Assembly (NCBI RefSeq): GCF_024713975.1
Contig: NC_091104.1
Span: forward strand, 9,195,580-9,259,579
Direction of reading: 5' to 3'
Source: Paralichthys olivaceus
Taxonomy: Eukaryota > Chordata > Actinopteri > Pleuronectiformes > Paralichthyidae
Length of the DNA stretch: 64,000 bases
The notes under the pieces were generated by a model that did not search any database, was not told where the DNA came from, and was given only the letters and a program-made list of their open reading frames with translations. Made by a program: the position numbers and the translations under genes. Of this stretch, positions 1 to 21,400 are shown piece by piece. Every line of letters starts with the position of its first letter. Positions within the stretch are counted from its first letter, which is position 1.

Positions 1-119
1 CCTCTGTGAAAAGTGTCTTTTAGCAGAGTACAGACGACTCTGTAAAATCAGCACAATGGCAGAGAGGGAGAAAAACAAACTAATGAATGAGTTTTCAAAT
101 TTCACTTCGACTCAAGGAT

Positions 120-330
120 GAACAGATTAGGATTTGGTTTATCTAAGGTCAAGGTCACATTCTCGGCCATAACTCAAAAATTAATATACTTATCATGAAA
201 TCATGGATTTAACACAGACGTCTAACAGGACACAATTAGTAAGTGAAGACAAACTTTTGTCCTAAAGGTCAAAGGTCAACTTCACTGTGACATCATAATA
301 AGACATTTTTAAACACCTCAGGAACAGTAG
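120..330. repeat. Interspersed repeat fragment with AGGTCAAAGGTCA-like motifs
   Basis: The segment has AAGGTCAAGGTCAC near 147 and AAAGGTCAAAGGTCAAC near 267, with a phrase like CGGCCATAACTCAA between them. A similar signature (CCGAAGGTCAAAGTCAAGGT) recurs at about 6178. Such sequence is scattered through teleost introns. The class (SINE, MITE or other) cannot be determined here. Confidence 0.4.
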
Positions 331-399
331 AGGGAGATTATGACCACATTTCTTGCAACTTCACTTGTTGGCGGAGATAAACCAGCAGGTGGTCGGTGG

Positions 400-620
400 T
401 AAATCTTGTTATTTACCTCTGCAAGGAGGATATTTGTCTTTTGTTCGTCTTTTAGGAGAATTATGCAGCAACTATTGAACCAGTTTCCTTGAAATTTTGT
501 GGAGGGGTGGTGCCTGACCCGAGGAAGACGCTACTACATTTTGCAAAGACAAGCTGTGCTCATAATGTTTAATTTGACGTAGATCTATATTTTTCTTTTA
601 TGATAGTTCCTCACATATCA
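400..620 (+). repeat. Teleost interspersed repeat, family A, copy 1
   Basis: The copy reads ACCTCTGCAAGGAGG, then a TTTGTTCGTCTTTTAG tract, then AGAATTATGCAGCAACTATT, TTTCCTTGAAATTTTGTGG and AGGGGTGGTGCCTGACCC. The same order of phrases occurs in copies at about 39166-39345 (minus), 41225-41330 (plus) and 63745-63945 (minus). No coding capacity was seen. Ends and target duplications were not resolved. Confidence 0.5.
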
Positions 621-2472
621 CAATAACAAATGTGAGGATCTTGCTGTCTTAGCGGAGATACAGTAGGAATTCTCTGTCTGCTGGTCTACATTCATCATTA
701 GTCCGTAACATTGTCGCCTGATACAAGTGAAGTATATGAAGAATTACCCCAATCAACATTTCACTGTATCATACGTGAGGCTGACAGTCTTTACGAGCAT
801 CAAACACTGACGGTGCGTTTGTGGCACTTTTGCCAGTGACGGTTAAAGAGGACTGCTGGGAAACTGTCTGCAGTGCAAACACACACGTTAACAGCAAAGT
901 CTGCTGGGTATAAGCAGCTGGTTGAGCGTCCAACGGGAACTGCTGGTGATGACCTAGTTTAACGGCTCCTCTGTGTTTGGCGCCCGCCTCGCCCCGCTCT
1001 CCGAGCCGTGTGAGCCTCAGTCACTATGATGAAATGATGTCATGATGTCAGCATGCAAGCAGAGGAGCTACTGCTGCACGTCGGAGTGATACTGAACGTC
1101 TCGTCACATGAATTAAACTCATAATTCATTCTGAAAATATTTCTCTGATGTAAATCTGCTTTCCATCTCTGCGGCTACATGCAACTTAAGCGTGTTACCA
1201 TCTCACTCAAATGTTATTGGGCTGTTTCATACAACTGCCTCAAGGCCAGAAAGGGTGTGAGAGCACAAAGAGAGCAGATAAGAACCAATTGGTGGGCTGC
1301 TCTCACTGAAAATGAATAAAAAAAAATAGATAAATACATAAATAAAAACATCCCAATAGCTTCATATATTAGAGGTGGACTGAGATTAAATGCAATTTTA
1401 TCTTATGAATTGCTTGTGAATAAAAACACAACACACGATTAAAAAATATCTTAATACCAGTCGACCTCTACATATATTTATATTTATTTATATATATTGC
1501 AAAAGTGTGGAGCATTAAAGATCCATTCAGAGGAATTCACTCACCGTCCTGGAGTTCTACATCAAGATAAATAAATAAAAACATAAATTATAGATAAAAA
1601 AAACAATAGAACAGGATAGCAAACTGTAACCCTCCCCCCACTTATGAGACAAAAAGAAATACTCTATCATCTGCCATTAAAATATGATGGTTGAGTAAAA
1701 GCTTGAGGTATGTGCATAATAAAGGAGAGATGCTCTATTCTCTATTAATCTTTTAAAAAAAGGTGTAAATGCTGCAAAGGTAAGAAGATTAAATCAAGTG
1801 CAAAAAGGAAGGAAGGTGCAATAGCAAAAACAAATTCATAGGAGAATCTCGTGAGCTGTCAACTGAGGCGTACACTGTCGTTTCTGCTGCATGCATCATT
1901 TTATATTTACGTTTATCAATGCACTTGAATTAAAGTAAGTTTTCCATCATGTTTTTGAAAATAGAGGGTGCTCGAGGAAGCAGCACTAACATGCTTATCG
2001 ATTTTTACTGTAAGACTGTAAACGTAAATATATACATGTGAGCATTTATTTTAAAACAAAAAAAAGAAAGAAAGAAGTATGAGAAGAATGTGAAAATATA
2101 ATTTGGAAACATGCTTGTTGAGCATTGTTTCCTGAAACCAAGAATTTAAGCTAATGCATTTACTTTGTTCCTTTGCAAGAGAAAAGGATTTAAGTTACCT
2201 AGATCATCATCCTCTGTAAAGCCACGTGTCACAGAAATGAACAATATGAGAAAATATGTGTTATTGAAGTGACTCAGAGAGAATTCTACCCTCTGGCACG
2301 TCTCATTCATAATTAAAGGAGTGTGTTCCAGTTTACGGGGCCTTTTGGCCTCATGCCCCGAGCTTTGTGCACATCGGAGCAGCTCAAGGAGACAAGCTGA
2401 TGTGCACAGCAGCATAAACTGTAAACCAGAAAGAGCTGCAGGAAGCGTCGTAATTGCCCGACTAGTTGTTTA

Positions 2473-10703
<8,231 letters not shown>

Positions 10704-11439
10704 GATTCAGACACTATAACGCTAACTCCTGCCGTATGGTGGGGACAACATCTAACATGGATGTCTATGTAAATGTGGGAATTTAACCTGCTGTGCCATA
10801 TCTTTGTCTGCAAGGCTGTTCCCGCTCCTAATGTAAACTATATAGAGACAACTGAAACTTGACGTGCACTGTCCTGCAGCTGCGTCGTGCGTGCAGCTGA
10901 CAGACGTGATGCACTTTCAATTCACTTCTGCAGCCGTGAAGGAACCGTGCTCTGCTGCAGCCCTGTGGCTAAAATACGGTACTACAACCAGAGCCTCGCC
11001 AGCCACAACAGACGTTACTACTGTTGATGAAGTAAACTGTAATCACAACGATTACACTTTGCAGTTACGTGTTTTACATTGCACAAACCTGCTAAAATAT
11101 TTATAGACGTAATAAGAAAGAACTGAAAAAATAAGGCAGTATAATTAATTTGTGCATGTTTTTGTTTTCAATGTTGTTGTGTAGTATTCGGGTTATGTGA
11201 TTGTTCTCATGTGAATAATATATTTTAGGTGGATGTTTTTCCCAAGTCATCTAGATACCTTCTGGTTAAATGAATATTTATATAAATAAGTTTCATCTCA
11301 GTCCAAGTATTACAGTATGAAGTGTAAAAAGTAAATGGAATGAATGAAAATAAAATGAAAAAACTGTATTAGATGAGATCAAATGTAAGAAAATCAGATA
11401 AATTAAAAAAGGTTTGTTTTTTTATTTCCAATAATTGAG

Positions 11440-11604
11440 CATGCTTTTATTGTCCTGAACATCCTCCTGCTCTGACGTCACCTCCTGCATTTAAACATGG
11501 CGGACACTCAACAGCCGCTAAATGAAGTGTTTTGGTCCATTTCGGCTGAATCGTGTGGAAATACAGGAACATGAACTCATTTCTGAAGCAGCGATAGAAA
11601 CCAG
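11440..11604 (+). promoter_or_regulatory. shprh: shprh promoter and noncoding first exon
   Basis: A perfect cAMP-response palindrome TGACGTCA lies at 11473-11480. About 15 bp downstream is AAACATGGCGG (11493-11503), a YY1-type motif typical of the first bases of housekeeping transcripts. The presumed exon 1 ends at a strong donor, CCAG|GTGAGT, at 11604/11605. The translation start is in the next exon, so exon 1 is 5' untranslated. It contains two short upstream open frames (11497-11574 and 11571-11597). The exact transcription start is not known. Confidence 0.6.
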
Positions 11605-12419
11605 GTGAGTGTGTGAGAGGCTGGAGACAAGAAACCAGGTGCTTTTCATGTCCTTGTTCACAGTCGGACGCTAAAATTCGCAGCGATACAGACTCCGTGT
11701 GTTTTCATTGTGTAACAGTGTTTATACCTGTTCATACATGTGTGTGTTTGTGTTTGTAGTTCTCTCATATCAACCAGAGTGTATATTCAAGATATTAACT
11801 TAAAGGAAAGGACAAAACGTGGAATACTAAAGTCAAAATACAAGTGAAAACACATGTAAACACCTTGAATCGCTGTAATAACTGAATAATAAACCTCGAG
11901 TTGGTGATTTATACACAACACGGTTCATTGTGGAACATATGTGAACCCACTGGACAAACACAGGCACAAACTTGTGGAGAAACGTCCTCTACATGTGTGA
12001 TGTTCCCATGTTAACATCAACAACAGGGTCTTTCCTTCACATTCATCGGAGGGATTTGATTCCACACGTGTTGAATTTTCTTTAAAAACACGATCCAGTG
12101 TCTATAAAGTAGTTCACTGGTGTTTTGCATTTGTCTGAACGTGCACTGATCACTTCCTTCTGTTCAACAGCATTGTATAGAGTTAGTGATGTGAAGTAGT
12201 TAGAAGTGGTAATAACTCAGCAATTACTTAAAAACCAAACACCAAACTGTCTGAGAGTCACAATAACACCATGAACTAACTTAACTGAACATCTGGCCAA
12301 CTTTAAAGTATAGGTTTTTTTTGCAATTCAACTTCTTGTATCTTTGTCATATGCCACTGTTCATAGTTAAGAGACATTTTCATTGTAATCAACATTTACT
12401 CTCCTTGCAGAATTCAACC

Positions 12420-15400
12420 ATGAGTAGCCGAAGAAAGAGAGCCCCTCCTGTGAGGGTCGATGAAGACGCTAAGAAGAAGTTGGAATGGAACATGCTGGAC
12501 GATCGCAAGAACGAGATGACCCAGGAGGAAGAAGACCAGACACCTAGCTGCTCCATTCTTCCAGGTGACCCCACTCCCAGCAGCTTCTTAATCTCATCCA
12601 CTGAGGACCCCACAGTTGATGCCTGCACCCGCTCTGTCCGGTTCACAGAGGAGCTCCCCTGTACATCATCAGAGGCCGCTGTCGCCTCAACCTCTCTGTC
12701 GCTGACTGTTGTGCCGCCTTCAAAGCTGGTCAACATCTGGAAGGCACTCATTGGGGAGTTCCGTGTGTGCCCGGCTTGGCTACCATGTGACTGTGAGCAG
12801 AAAGCGCTCACGCTCCGCAAGATGGGGGACCAGCTCTGCCTCAGTTACAACAGCTGGGACGAGAGTTCTGGGCAGTGGACGCCTGAAGAGGAGACTTGCA
12901 CAGCGGAGTGCAGCCTCAGTTGGATCCCGCTGGAGGATCTTGACTGGCTGCAGAAGAGGAGGGTGATGCAGCTCTGCCACCAGACTAAGGATGAGTCGAT
13001 CAAGGTATGAATGCAACAATGACTCTGAATTCTAACTTCAAACTACCTCTTAGTTGCTCTGCATTTTGTTTTTCTTAAATTTTGTGTCACAGTTTTAAAA
13101 CACTGGGTTTTCTTACTTCAACTGTTTGATTTTGACAGGTTGGGATCTACTTGTTAGAAACTGGGCTCGGAAAGCCTGATTTCCTCAGTGAGGGAAATGC
13201 TCGGTTGAAGAAAGCAAATCAACTAATGCAGAAGATAATGGAGTATTTCTATGATTTTATCATCCCTGGTAAGAGTCTGCTCCCAGTGTCTAGTGCTTGC
13301 TGTGATCACCATGAAATTTTCTTCAGAGCATTGTGGGGTTTAAATCAAATACACTAACATCCTGTCTGGATATATTTGTGTTTTCGTTGCTTTTCCATGT
13401 AGAAGTTGTTGAAAATGAGGAGGAGGAGTGCGACACCGACCTGGAGAGACAGAATGTAGAGGAGCTCTATGATTATGTCCGACATCTGCACCAGCGAGAG
13501 AGCCAGGAGGTGACATGTGACGTCCAGCACAAGGCTCTTATTCCTGTGCTCAGACCCTATCAGAGCCAGGCCGTCAACTGGATGCTGAAGAGAGAGAAAT
13601 ACAGGAACAATTCACATAAAGGTAGAGTTTCTTATCTTTGCCCTGACTTCTTTAACGCACACATTCATAATTTAAATGGAATATTTTGATGGATGAATAT
13701 TATCTTCTTAATAAATCAGTCTTGATATTTAAAGCCTTTACATCTCAGGTTATGAGATCAATATGATTATTTACCTAAAAAATCATATTTATTTTACAGT
13801 CTACAATGTTTTACATTGTAAAATGCATTTTTAGACTGTTAAAAGTGTGCAAGTGCAGAAGTTATATGAGAAGTTTACAATTTCGTTGCAGAACAATTGC
13901 TGCATTACCTCTGGCGGGAGTTGGTCACTTTGTGTGGAAAGAAGTTGTTCTACAACCCTTTTACAGGCTGGTAAGACCTTTAATAACTTCATACTGAAGT
14001 AAAAGTATTTTAAGTTTTCGACATATCTGTTTTTTCCTGCAGTTTAATCAGAGAATTTCCTCTGGCGGGCATCGAGTGGCCAGGTGGGATCCTGGCTGAT
14101 GAGATGGGACTGGGAAAGACGGTGGAGGTTCTAGCTCTCATCCTTTGTCACACCCGACTGGACGTGGAGCAGGAGGCTCTTACTCTGCCAGTGGTGAGGA
14201 TCAGAAGGCAATTTTAGATGAATAATCCAGAGTTACTAAATTAGTGTCACGGATAATTATTTCTGATTGTAGTAATTTTTATTTTTGACATTTGACATTT
14301 TCTCTGCTTATTTCCCTTATTTTACATCTTTTGGTAAATAAAGCATTAGGAAATGAAAAATGTTTTTTTCTTGATTTATCTCTTGATTTTTCAGGGAAAA
14401 TCTGTGAACTACTTTGTTCCACCTCCTCCGCTAGAAAGAAAGAAAGTTATCCACTGCAGGCCTGAAGTTCAGCCTAAAATGAAAATATCTCACCCGAGTA
14501 CGTCTCTCAAACTCCTCTCAGACATCACAGCTTTTAATGCCTTTGCAGTTTGATTCAAAATTTCAAACATGTTTATTTCTCTGCAGCTGTGCGTGTTATG
14601 CTGCTCACAGCAATAAAGGAAATGAGATCTGGCAAGGGAGCCTCAGTCAACGCCGTGTTCACGTATATCCGCGCCACTTACGGTTACAACCTCTTAAAGA
14701 ACCGCAACCACATCAAGAAGATGCTGGCGAAGCTGATCGATGAAGGCCTAGTTGACCGGGTTAAAGGTCGTGGCTTGGCGGGGTCATTCAAGCTGGGAAA
14801 AAACTACAAAGAAACAAAGAAGATGTTAGCAGGAGCATCCAAGTCTGTAAGAATAAACACTTCCATTATGAATCTTTTATGCTGCAAAAATGTCTTTCTT
14901 GTTAAATCTCACTTTTATCTTTTAATTTCATTAGATTTCAAAGAACACAGAGGGCACGCCCAGGAAAATGTTTCAGAGACGAGCAAAAAAGAAGGCAGAG
15001 GCAGCTCTTCAAAACTCTCTCACAGAGGATGAAAGAGATCTGAGCTCGTCTGACTGCCCTGTATCAGAGCAAAGAGAAACAAAGACAGAGTGGGATCTGA
15101 ACGAGAAAGCAGATCAGTATGATGACGTGATGGATACGTCCACAACATCCTCACAGATGTCTCAGGATAAAAGTGAGTTAGATACACATGAAACGTCCAG
15201 AATGGAAGATCTCGCTAAAGAAAGGGGAGACGCTCCTCAGTTTGATCCACAGGAGGGGACAGAAACCCCCACCAGAGCGTCTGTGGTCCCTTTCAACACT
15301 CCAGACTACCGCTTTGAGTGCATCTGTGGCGAACTGGGCATTATCGACTACAAGGCCCGTGTCCAGTGTATGAACTGTCAGCTGTGGCAGCACGCAGACT

Positions 15401-18400
15401 GTGTTAACTACAAAGAGGAAAGCCTTGAAACTACTCCCTTCTATTGCCCTCACTGCCTGGTTGCCATGAAACCCGTCTCCACTGGTGCCACCCTCATCAT
15501 CTCCCCGAGCTCCATCTGCCATCAGTGGGTGGAGGAGATCAACCGTCACATTAGGTCGTCCTCACTTCGAGTGCTGGTAAAACAATATATATATTTTTGG
15601 TAGATGTTTGTTGTGCACAGGGTGGAAATGTAAAACATTAACATGTCAGCAAACCAGAATAGACACATTAATACCAAATCTTAAGATGCTTTGTCCCAGA
15701 TTATTTTCCCCTCGCTGGTTTAGTATTGAACTACAAATGTCTTTTTTCCAGCTTTAAACAATAAAATAAGCGTTAAATTCTGTTGCATTAATACTTGGAC
15801 AAAAACAACAAAGCTTTTCACTTTAATTCCTTCACTCTTCTGAATTAATACGGAGTGTTTCTTTTCTCTCAGGTTTATCAGGGTGTGAAGAAACACGGCT
15901 TCATCCAGCCACACATGCTCGCTGAACAGGATGTGGTCATCACCACCTACGACGTGCTGCGGTCGGAGCTCAACTACGTCGACATTCCCCACAGCAACAG
16001 CAAGGATGGACGCCGCTTCCGCAACCAGAAGCGCTACATGGCCGTTCCCAGTCCTCTGGTGGCGGTGGAGTGGTGGCGCGTCTGTCTGGACGAGGCTCAG
16101 ATGGTTGAATGTCCAACTGCGAAGGTAAGTTGAGGCTTTTGGTGTAGTTTTTGTATCTCTTATCTTATTGCTTTGCATATTTATTTCTCAGATATCAATT
16201 TTTGTGTTATAGAGTATTTTATTTCAGTTTGTCTGGTAAAATTTGTTTATGCCCCGTTTTATTTTTTTATTTTCAGGCTGCAGAAATGGCTCTGCGTCTC
16301 ACATCTGTCAACCGCTGGTGTGTCAGTGGTACTCCTGTCCAGAGAGGCTTAGAAGGTAATAAATACCATGGATGTATTTACATTGGAATGAATTATCCTC
16401 AGTAACAATGCATGGCTTGAGTAGGAGGCTCTCTGATTAGACTCTGCATCTCTCCGCACTTTGTTTTTGTAATTTTGCTTTTACTTGATATCTGACACTC
16501 AAGAAAAAGTCTTGCAACGAAGTTACTCCTGCCATTTTTAAAAAATCCTTTAAACCTAAACAGATTGTTTTCATTTCCAGATCTGTATGGCCTTGTACTT
16601 TTCTTGGGAGTTGATCCATACTGGGTTAAACACTGGTGGCATCAGCTGCTTTATCGCCCTTACCGACATGGAAACACAGAACCTCTGTACAATGTAATTG
16701 CACAAATATTATGGCGATCGGCTAAAAAAGACGTCATCGATCAGGTAAGATCATGAAAGTTCTTGTTGTGTTTAGTTCTCAATTTTTACTAATGTCTGAG
16801 TTGGTAATTCCAGAAAATTTGGCCGCAGTGTTTGACGATCCTGATATTTTCCAGATCCAGATTCCACCTCAGACAGAGGAGGTTCACTGGCTCCGCTTCT
16901 CCCCCGTCGAGGGTCACTTCTACCACCGTCAGCACGAGGTCTGCTCCCAGGACGCTCTGGTCAAACTCAGGAAGATCTCTGACTGGAGCCTGAAACTTGG
17001 GAGCCTCGACCGCCGCACCGTCAACACCATTTTGTACCCGCTGCTGAGGCTGCGCCAGGCCTGCTGCCATCCACAGGCTGTGAGGGGAGAATTCCTGCCT
17101 CTACAGAAAAGGTAGATGATACTTTTTTATGTTTTTACGACTCTCATTGGAGAAGAGGGGCCATTTTCCGAAGGCAGCTGCACCAGTTAATTAACCATTT
17201 GCTCAACTAAATAGAGTTTCACAGCTTCAGTAACCTTAAAAGATGCAGTTGTGTTTATTTAAAGCTGATTTACTCTGTGTAATTTGCGTTTGAGGGTTCG
17301 TTAAGTGGGTTTGTCTGTCCTCTCTCCAGCACCATGACGATGGAGGAGCTCCTGAAGTCCCTGCAGAAGAAATGTCGAGTGGAGTGTGAAGAAGCTCACA
17401 GACAATTGGTGTGTGCGCTCAATGGCCTGGCTGGCATTCACATCATCAGAGGTATGAAACACCACTTCTGCTTTTGTGCTCGCTCTGCTCCAAGTTTCCC
17501 ATGGGAATCAGTTCAAAACAGAACACAAGCCACAACCTCATCTTTATGTCTCAACACTTATTGTACTGAGATGTTTTGTTGAAGGAAATCTCAGTAAGAA
17601 GATATGTATAATGTGGCTGAATGTACCGCGGTGGTTTGTATGGCACGTCTCATTAACCGTTTCCTTCGCCGCCTTCAGATGAGTTTGTAGAGGCGACGGA
17701 GATGTATAGAGAAGTGCTTCGCTCATCAGAGGAGCACAAAGGGAGACTGAAGACAGATTCATTACAGGTGTGTGGCCTCATTCTACTCATTTTCATGTGT
17801 CTGTGATTAATCTATGGAGGATTTCACTATTGAAACAAACCAAAGCAAAACATCTACTCATATAAAATGAACAATTGCATCAATTCCAATGAAAACAAAT
17901 ACTTTTGTGAAAGTATATAATATATATATAATATCTGATGCAATATCTGCAATCAAAATAAATATTCTGTAATTTCATAGTCTACAACCTAATCTAATGA
18001 TCGTGTTTGTTCAGAGACTCCATGCAACCCATAATTTGATGGAACTGCTGAGTGCAAAGCATCGAGGGATACCACCTACACTGAGAGACGATCGACTAAG
18101 TGAGGAGGTAATATATAAACATTTCTCATCAACACTGGGGATAAAACCTCAGCTGTTTCCTCAGTTCCTACATCCCAATGTTGATTGTTGCATCAAGCTT
18201 GTTTTTAATACTACCCATTTTAACTGTGCCTTCTGTCGCCCTCGTCCTCTGCGTCTCGTTAGGCCGAGCAGCTGCGACAGCACTACATGACCAAGTACGA
18301 CTCTGAGGTGGCGGACGCCCATCAGGCTCTGCAGCCGGTCTTACAGAACATCAAAGAGCTGAGACGCAAAGTAAGAAACGTCTTTTACCACCAAGGTCGT

Positions 18401-21400
18401 GTTACATAAAATAAAAAATCTACCAAACAGCAGGATATGGACAAACACTGATCCAGAAACTACATATATATCAAACTCATCAAGAGCCAATTATAAATGG
18501 TAGTTTTTGTACATTATCTACATCGTCAAGTAGAATAAATGAAAATAACACATTTTTCTTTGTCAAGGTGAAGCTGAACTCTCCCTGGTGGCTGGATGTT
18601 ATTCAGAAGTCAATCCGCTTCTCCACCGATGATGATCTGGTGTCTCGCATCAAGAATGAGCTGACGTCAAGCTACAAACAACAAGCCAGCAAGCTCTCCA
18701 TGGCTGACAAGTACACAATTCATTCTACATAATAAGATAATAGGTAATAGTTCCTCTTAGACCAAACATTTAATTGATTTGAGTGTGTGCTTGTCCTGCA
18801 GGTTCCGTGACGCCTGTGGTTTGCAGTTCCTGCTCACCACACAAATGCAAGATCTGATGAAATCCCAGAAGACTGTGCAAGACGCAGTGAAGAATCTTGA
18901 AGGCCCGGCTTCAAAAACAGTGATTGACGAGGTCACAATTTGTCACCTCAGGCCTATGAGACTGCCACTTAACAAGTAAGACATCAGAAATGTGTTTTAC
19001 GCAAATTGTACAATTACATCTCAGCCTTTGAAAAGCGTTAAAGTTATTGTCTATTTGAACTAATGCTCTTCTCTTGTTGTATTTTAGCTGTGTCTTTTGC
19101 AAAGCAGATGAACTTTTTGTCGATTATGAGTCCAAGCTGTTTTCTCACACGTATGTAAAACAATATTCTTGACACTTGTAAGTTTTAATAATCTAATAGT
19201 GTAAAAAAACAAAAAACATAGTGGTGGTTAAATAGAAAGATTTCCTCACAGGGTGAAGGGTCAGACAGCCATCTTTGAGGAAATGATTGAGGACGAGGAC
19301 GGGCTGGTGGACGACCGTCTCCCCACCACCAGCCGAGGTCTCTGGGCAGCGAGTGAGACTGAGCGCACGCTGAAGGCCATCTTGTCTTTCGCCAAAGCTA
19401 AACGCATGGATCCGGAGCTGGTGGAGGAGGGCAACACTTTCATGGAGCTGTTTGAGAACTGGAAGAAGGAGTACAAGGTTTGTACACACACCAACAAAAC
19501 CTTGTTTTCAAGGAAGCCCAACCTTTTTAAAATGTAACACAAGAATTTAGAGACAAAAGACAAGACAAAATAATGTCTGTTTTTTTGAGACACAATTAAA
19601 AAAAAACGTGTTTGCAAATGCTGAGCATAACCGACCAAACATGCAAATAAATGTACGCTCCTGTAGAACTTAGTGACATCTAGTGTTGAAGTTGCATTTT
19701 GCAGCTGTATAACCATCACCTCACCCTCTCTCGGTGGAAACCTTCAGTTGTCATAAAAACTCAGAAAGGTGTTTAGTTTGTCCAGTCAGGGCTCCCGTAA
19801 AAAAACATGGCGGCCTCCGTAGAGAGGACCGACTCCTGATGTAAATATAAAGTATTTAAATATAAAGACATTCTAGGGGATAAAGAAAACAATTCAGACA
19901 ATTTAGATGAAACACATTAGTGAAAACATCACTAGGGTTATTATATACTCAGTTTATGCCAGTAGATCCCTTTCACCTAAATCTTACACACTGGACCTTT
20001 AATTCCTTCCCTGGGTGTGCGCAGGTTACTTGTGTTGTCTGCCTCACTTACCTATGTGTCGGCTGACTCGCTGCCTCGGGAGGTCGTGGAGAACTCGCGT
20101 CTTTCAGCCGAGCTTCCCGGCGTCTTCCTCCAGCGGGCTCGTGAACCACCACGCGGTCTGTTGGGCTTCCCCTGCGGCCACGCCAGGCTCCGAGCTCGGC
20201 CAGCTCAGACGCCGCCGTGTCGTTGTAGTTTAACAGTGATGGGGAAGTGTCCCCGTGCAAAGTGAAGGTGTGTGGTGAAAGGTCCGCGCTGTGGGTCAGG
20301 AAACGTTTTGTCTTGGACGGAGGTTTTGTCAGATCATCACCTGTCCGCTGCAGGAGGACTCCACAGTGCGCGTCCCCGCCAGGTGTGTGGGGTCGCCCAC
20401 GATGGAGTTAACCCCGCCCCCCTATGACATCACTCTCCACCTAAACCCAAGAATACACAAATGAACAAACAAACCTACTGGATCTCAACAAAAATGTTTT
20501 ATAAATCAATTATTTAAGTCTCTGTTTCAGTTTTAATTGTCTGCAGCATTAGCCTCATATTACATCTCTTCTAAATAATTTCATATTGCTGAATTGTTCA
20601 ACAAATCTGGTTAAAGAATAGAGAATTTAATATGAAATTCAGGACAAGACCAGATTCTTCACCTCCAGGTGTGAGGTTGAAACAAAAGCCAGAATCTGTA
20701 TTTAAGTTTTTTTTATTTTTCCTCACATAGAAGGGCAAAGATGGGAGTGAACGCTGCCTCTGTCTCTCCTCAGGTGCTGCATGAGTACTGGATGGTGCTG
20801 CGGAACCATGTGTCAGCCATCGATGAGTTGGGTATGGCCACCGAGAGGCTACGAGTTCGCCTTCCTGACGAGCCGAAGCCCAAACTGCTGCACATCATCG
20901 AGCCACACGAGGTGAATGAAAGACAGTGACACAGCTTGTTTCTGTCTGGTTCATCTTAAAAAAAAGGAATTTTGCATAGTCACTGTTTTCACACACATGG
21001 TAAACTCCTGGTGTCACATAGCTGGAGACCACATTCACTTCTGGGTCTTGTGACAGACACAACCATTTGGTAGATTTGACATTGAAACACATATATTTTA
21101 CTTTCTTATGTTTTGGAACTCACTAGAGCGTGCACTGTACTTAATAAATAAAATGGAACATCTATTAAGGATGCCAAAAAGCATTGCTGCTGTTTCCAAG
21201 GATGTAATATTCTGCCTTTGCTATTTTTATTTTATTCCTGACCCCTGTCCTCGGCTGCTTTGCTTCCAGGTGGAGCAGAACAGAGTCAAGCTTTTGAACG
21301 ACCAGGCAGTGGCCAAGTCTCAGCTGCAAAAGAAGCTTGGCCAGTTTCTGTACCTCACAAATCTGGAGAAGGTAATAAACAGTTAAGAGTAACTGCAAAG

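Noticed and set aside
12321-12419. Upstream extension of the shprh frame (MQFNFLYLCHM...)
   Set aside because: It runs through the intron and the acceptor at 12410; the true start is MSSRRKRA at 12420.
12389-13019. Minus-strand open frames opposite shprh exon 2
   Set aside because: Antisense shadows of a coding exon; the plus frame carries the recognised SHPRH start.
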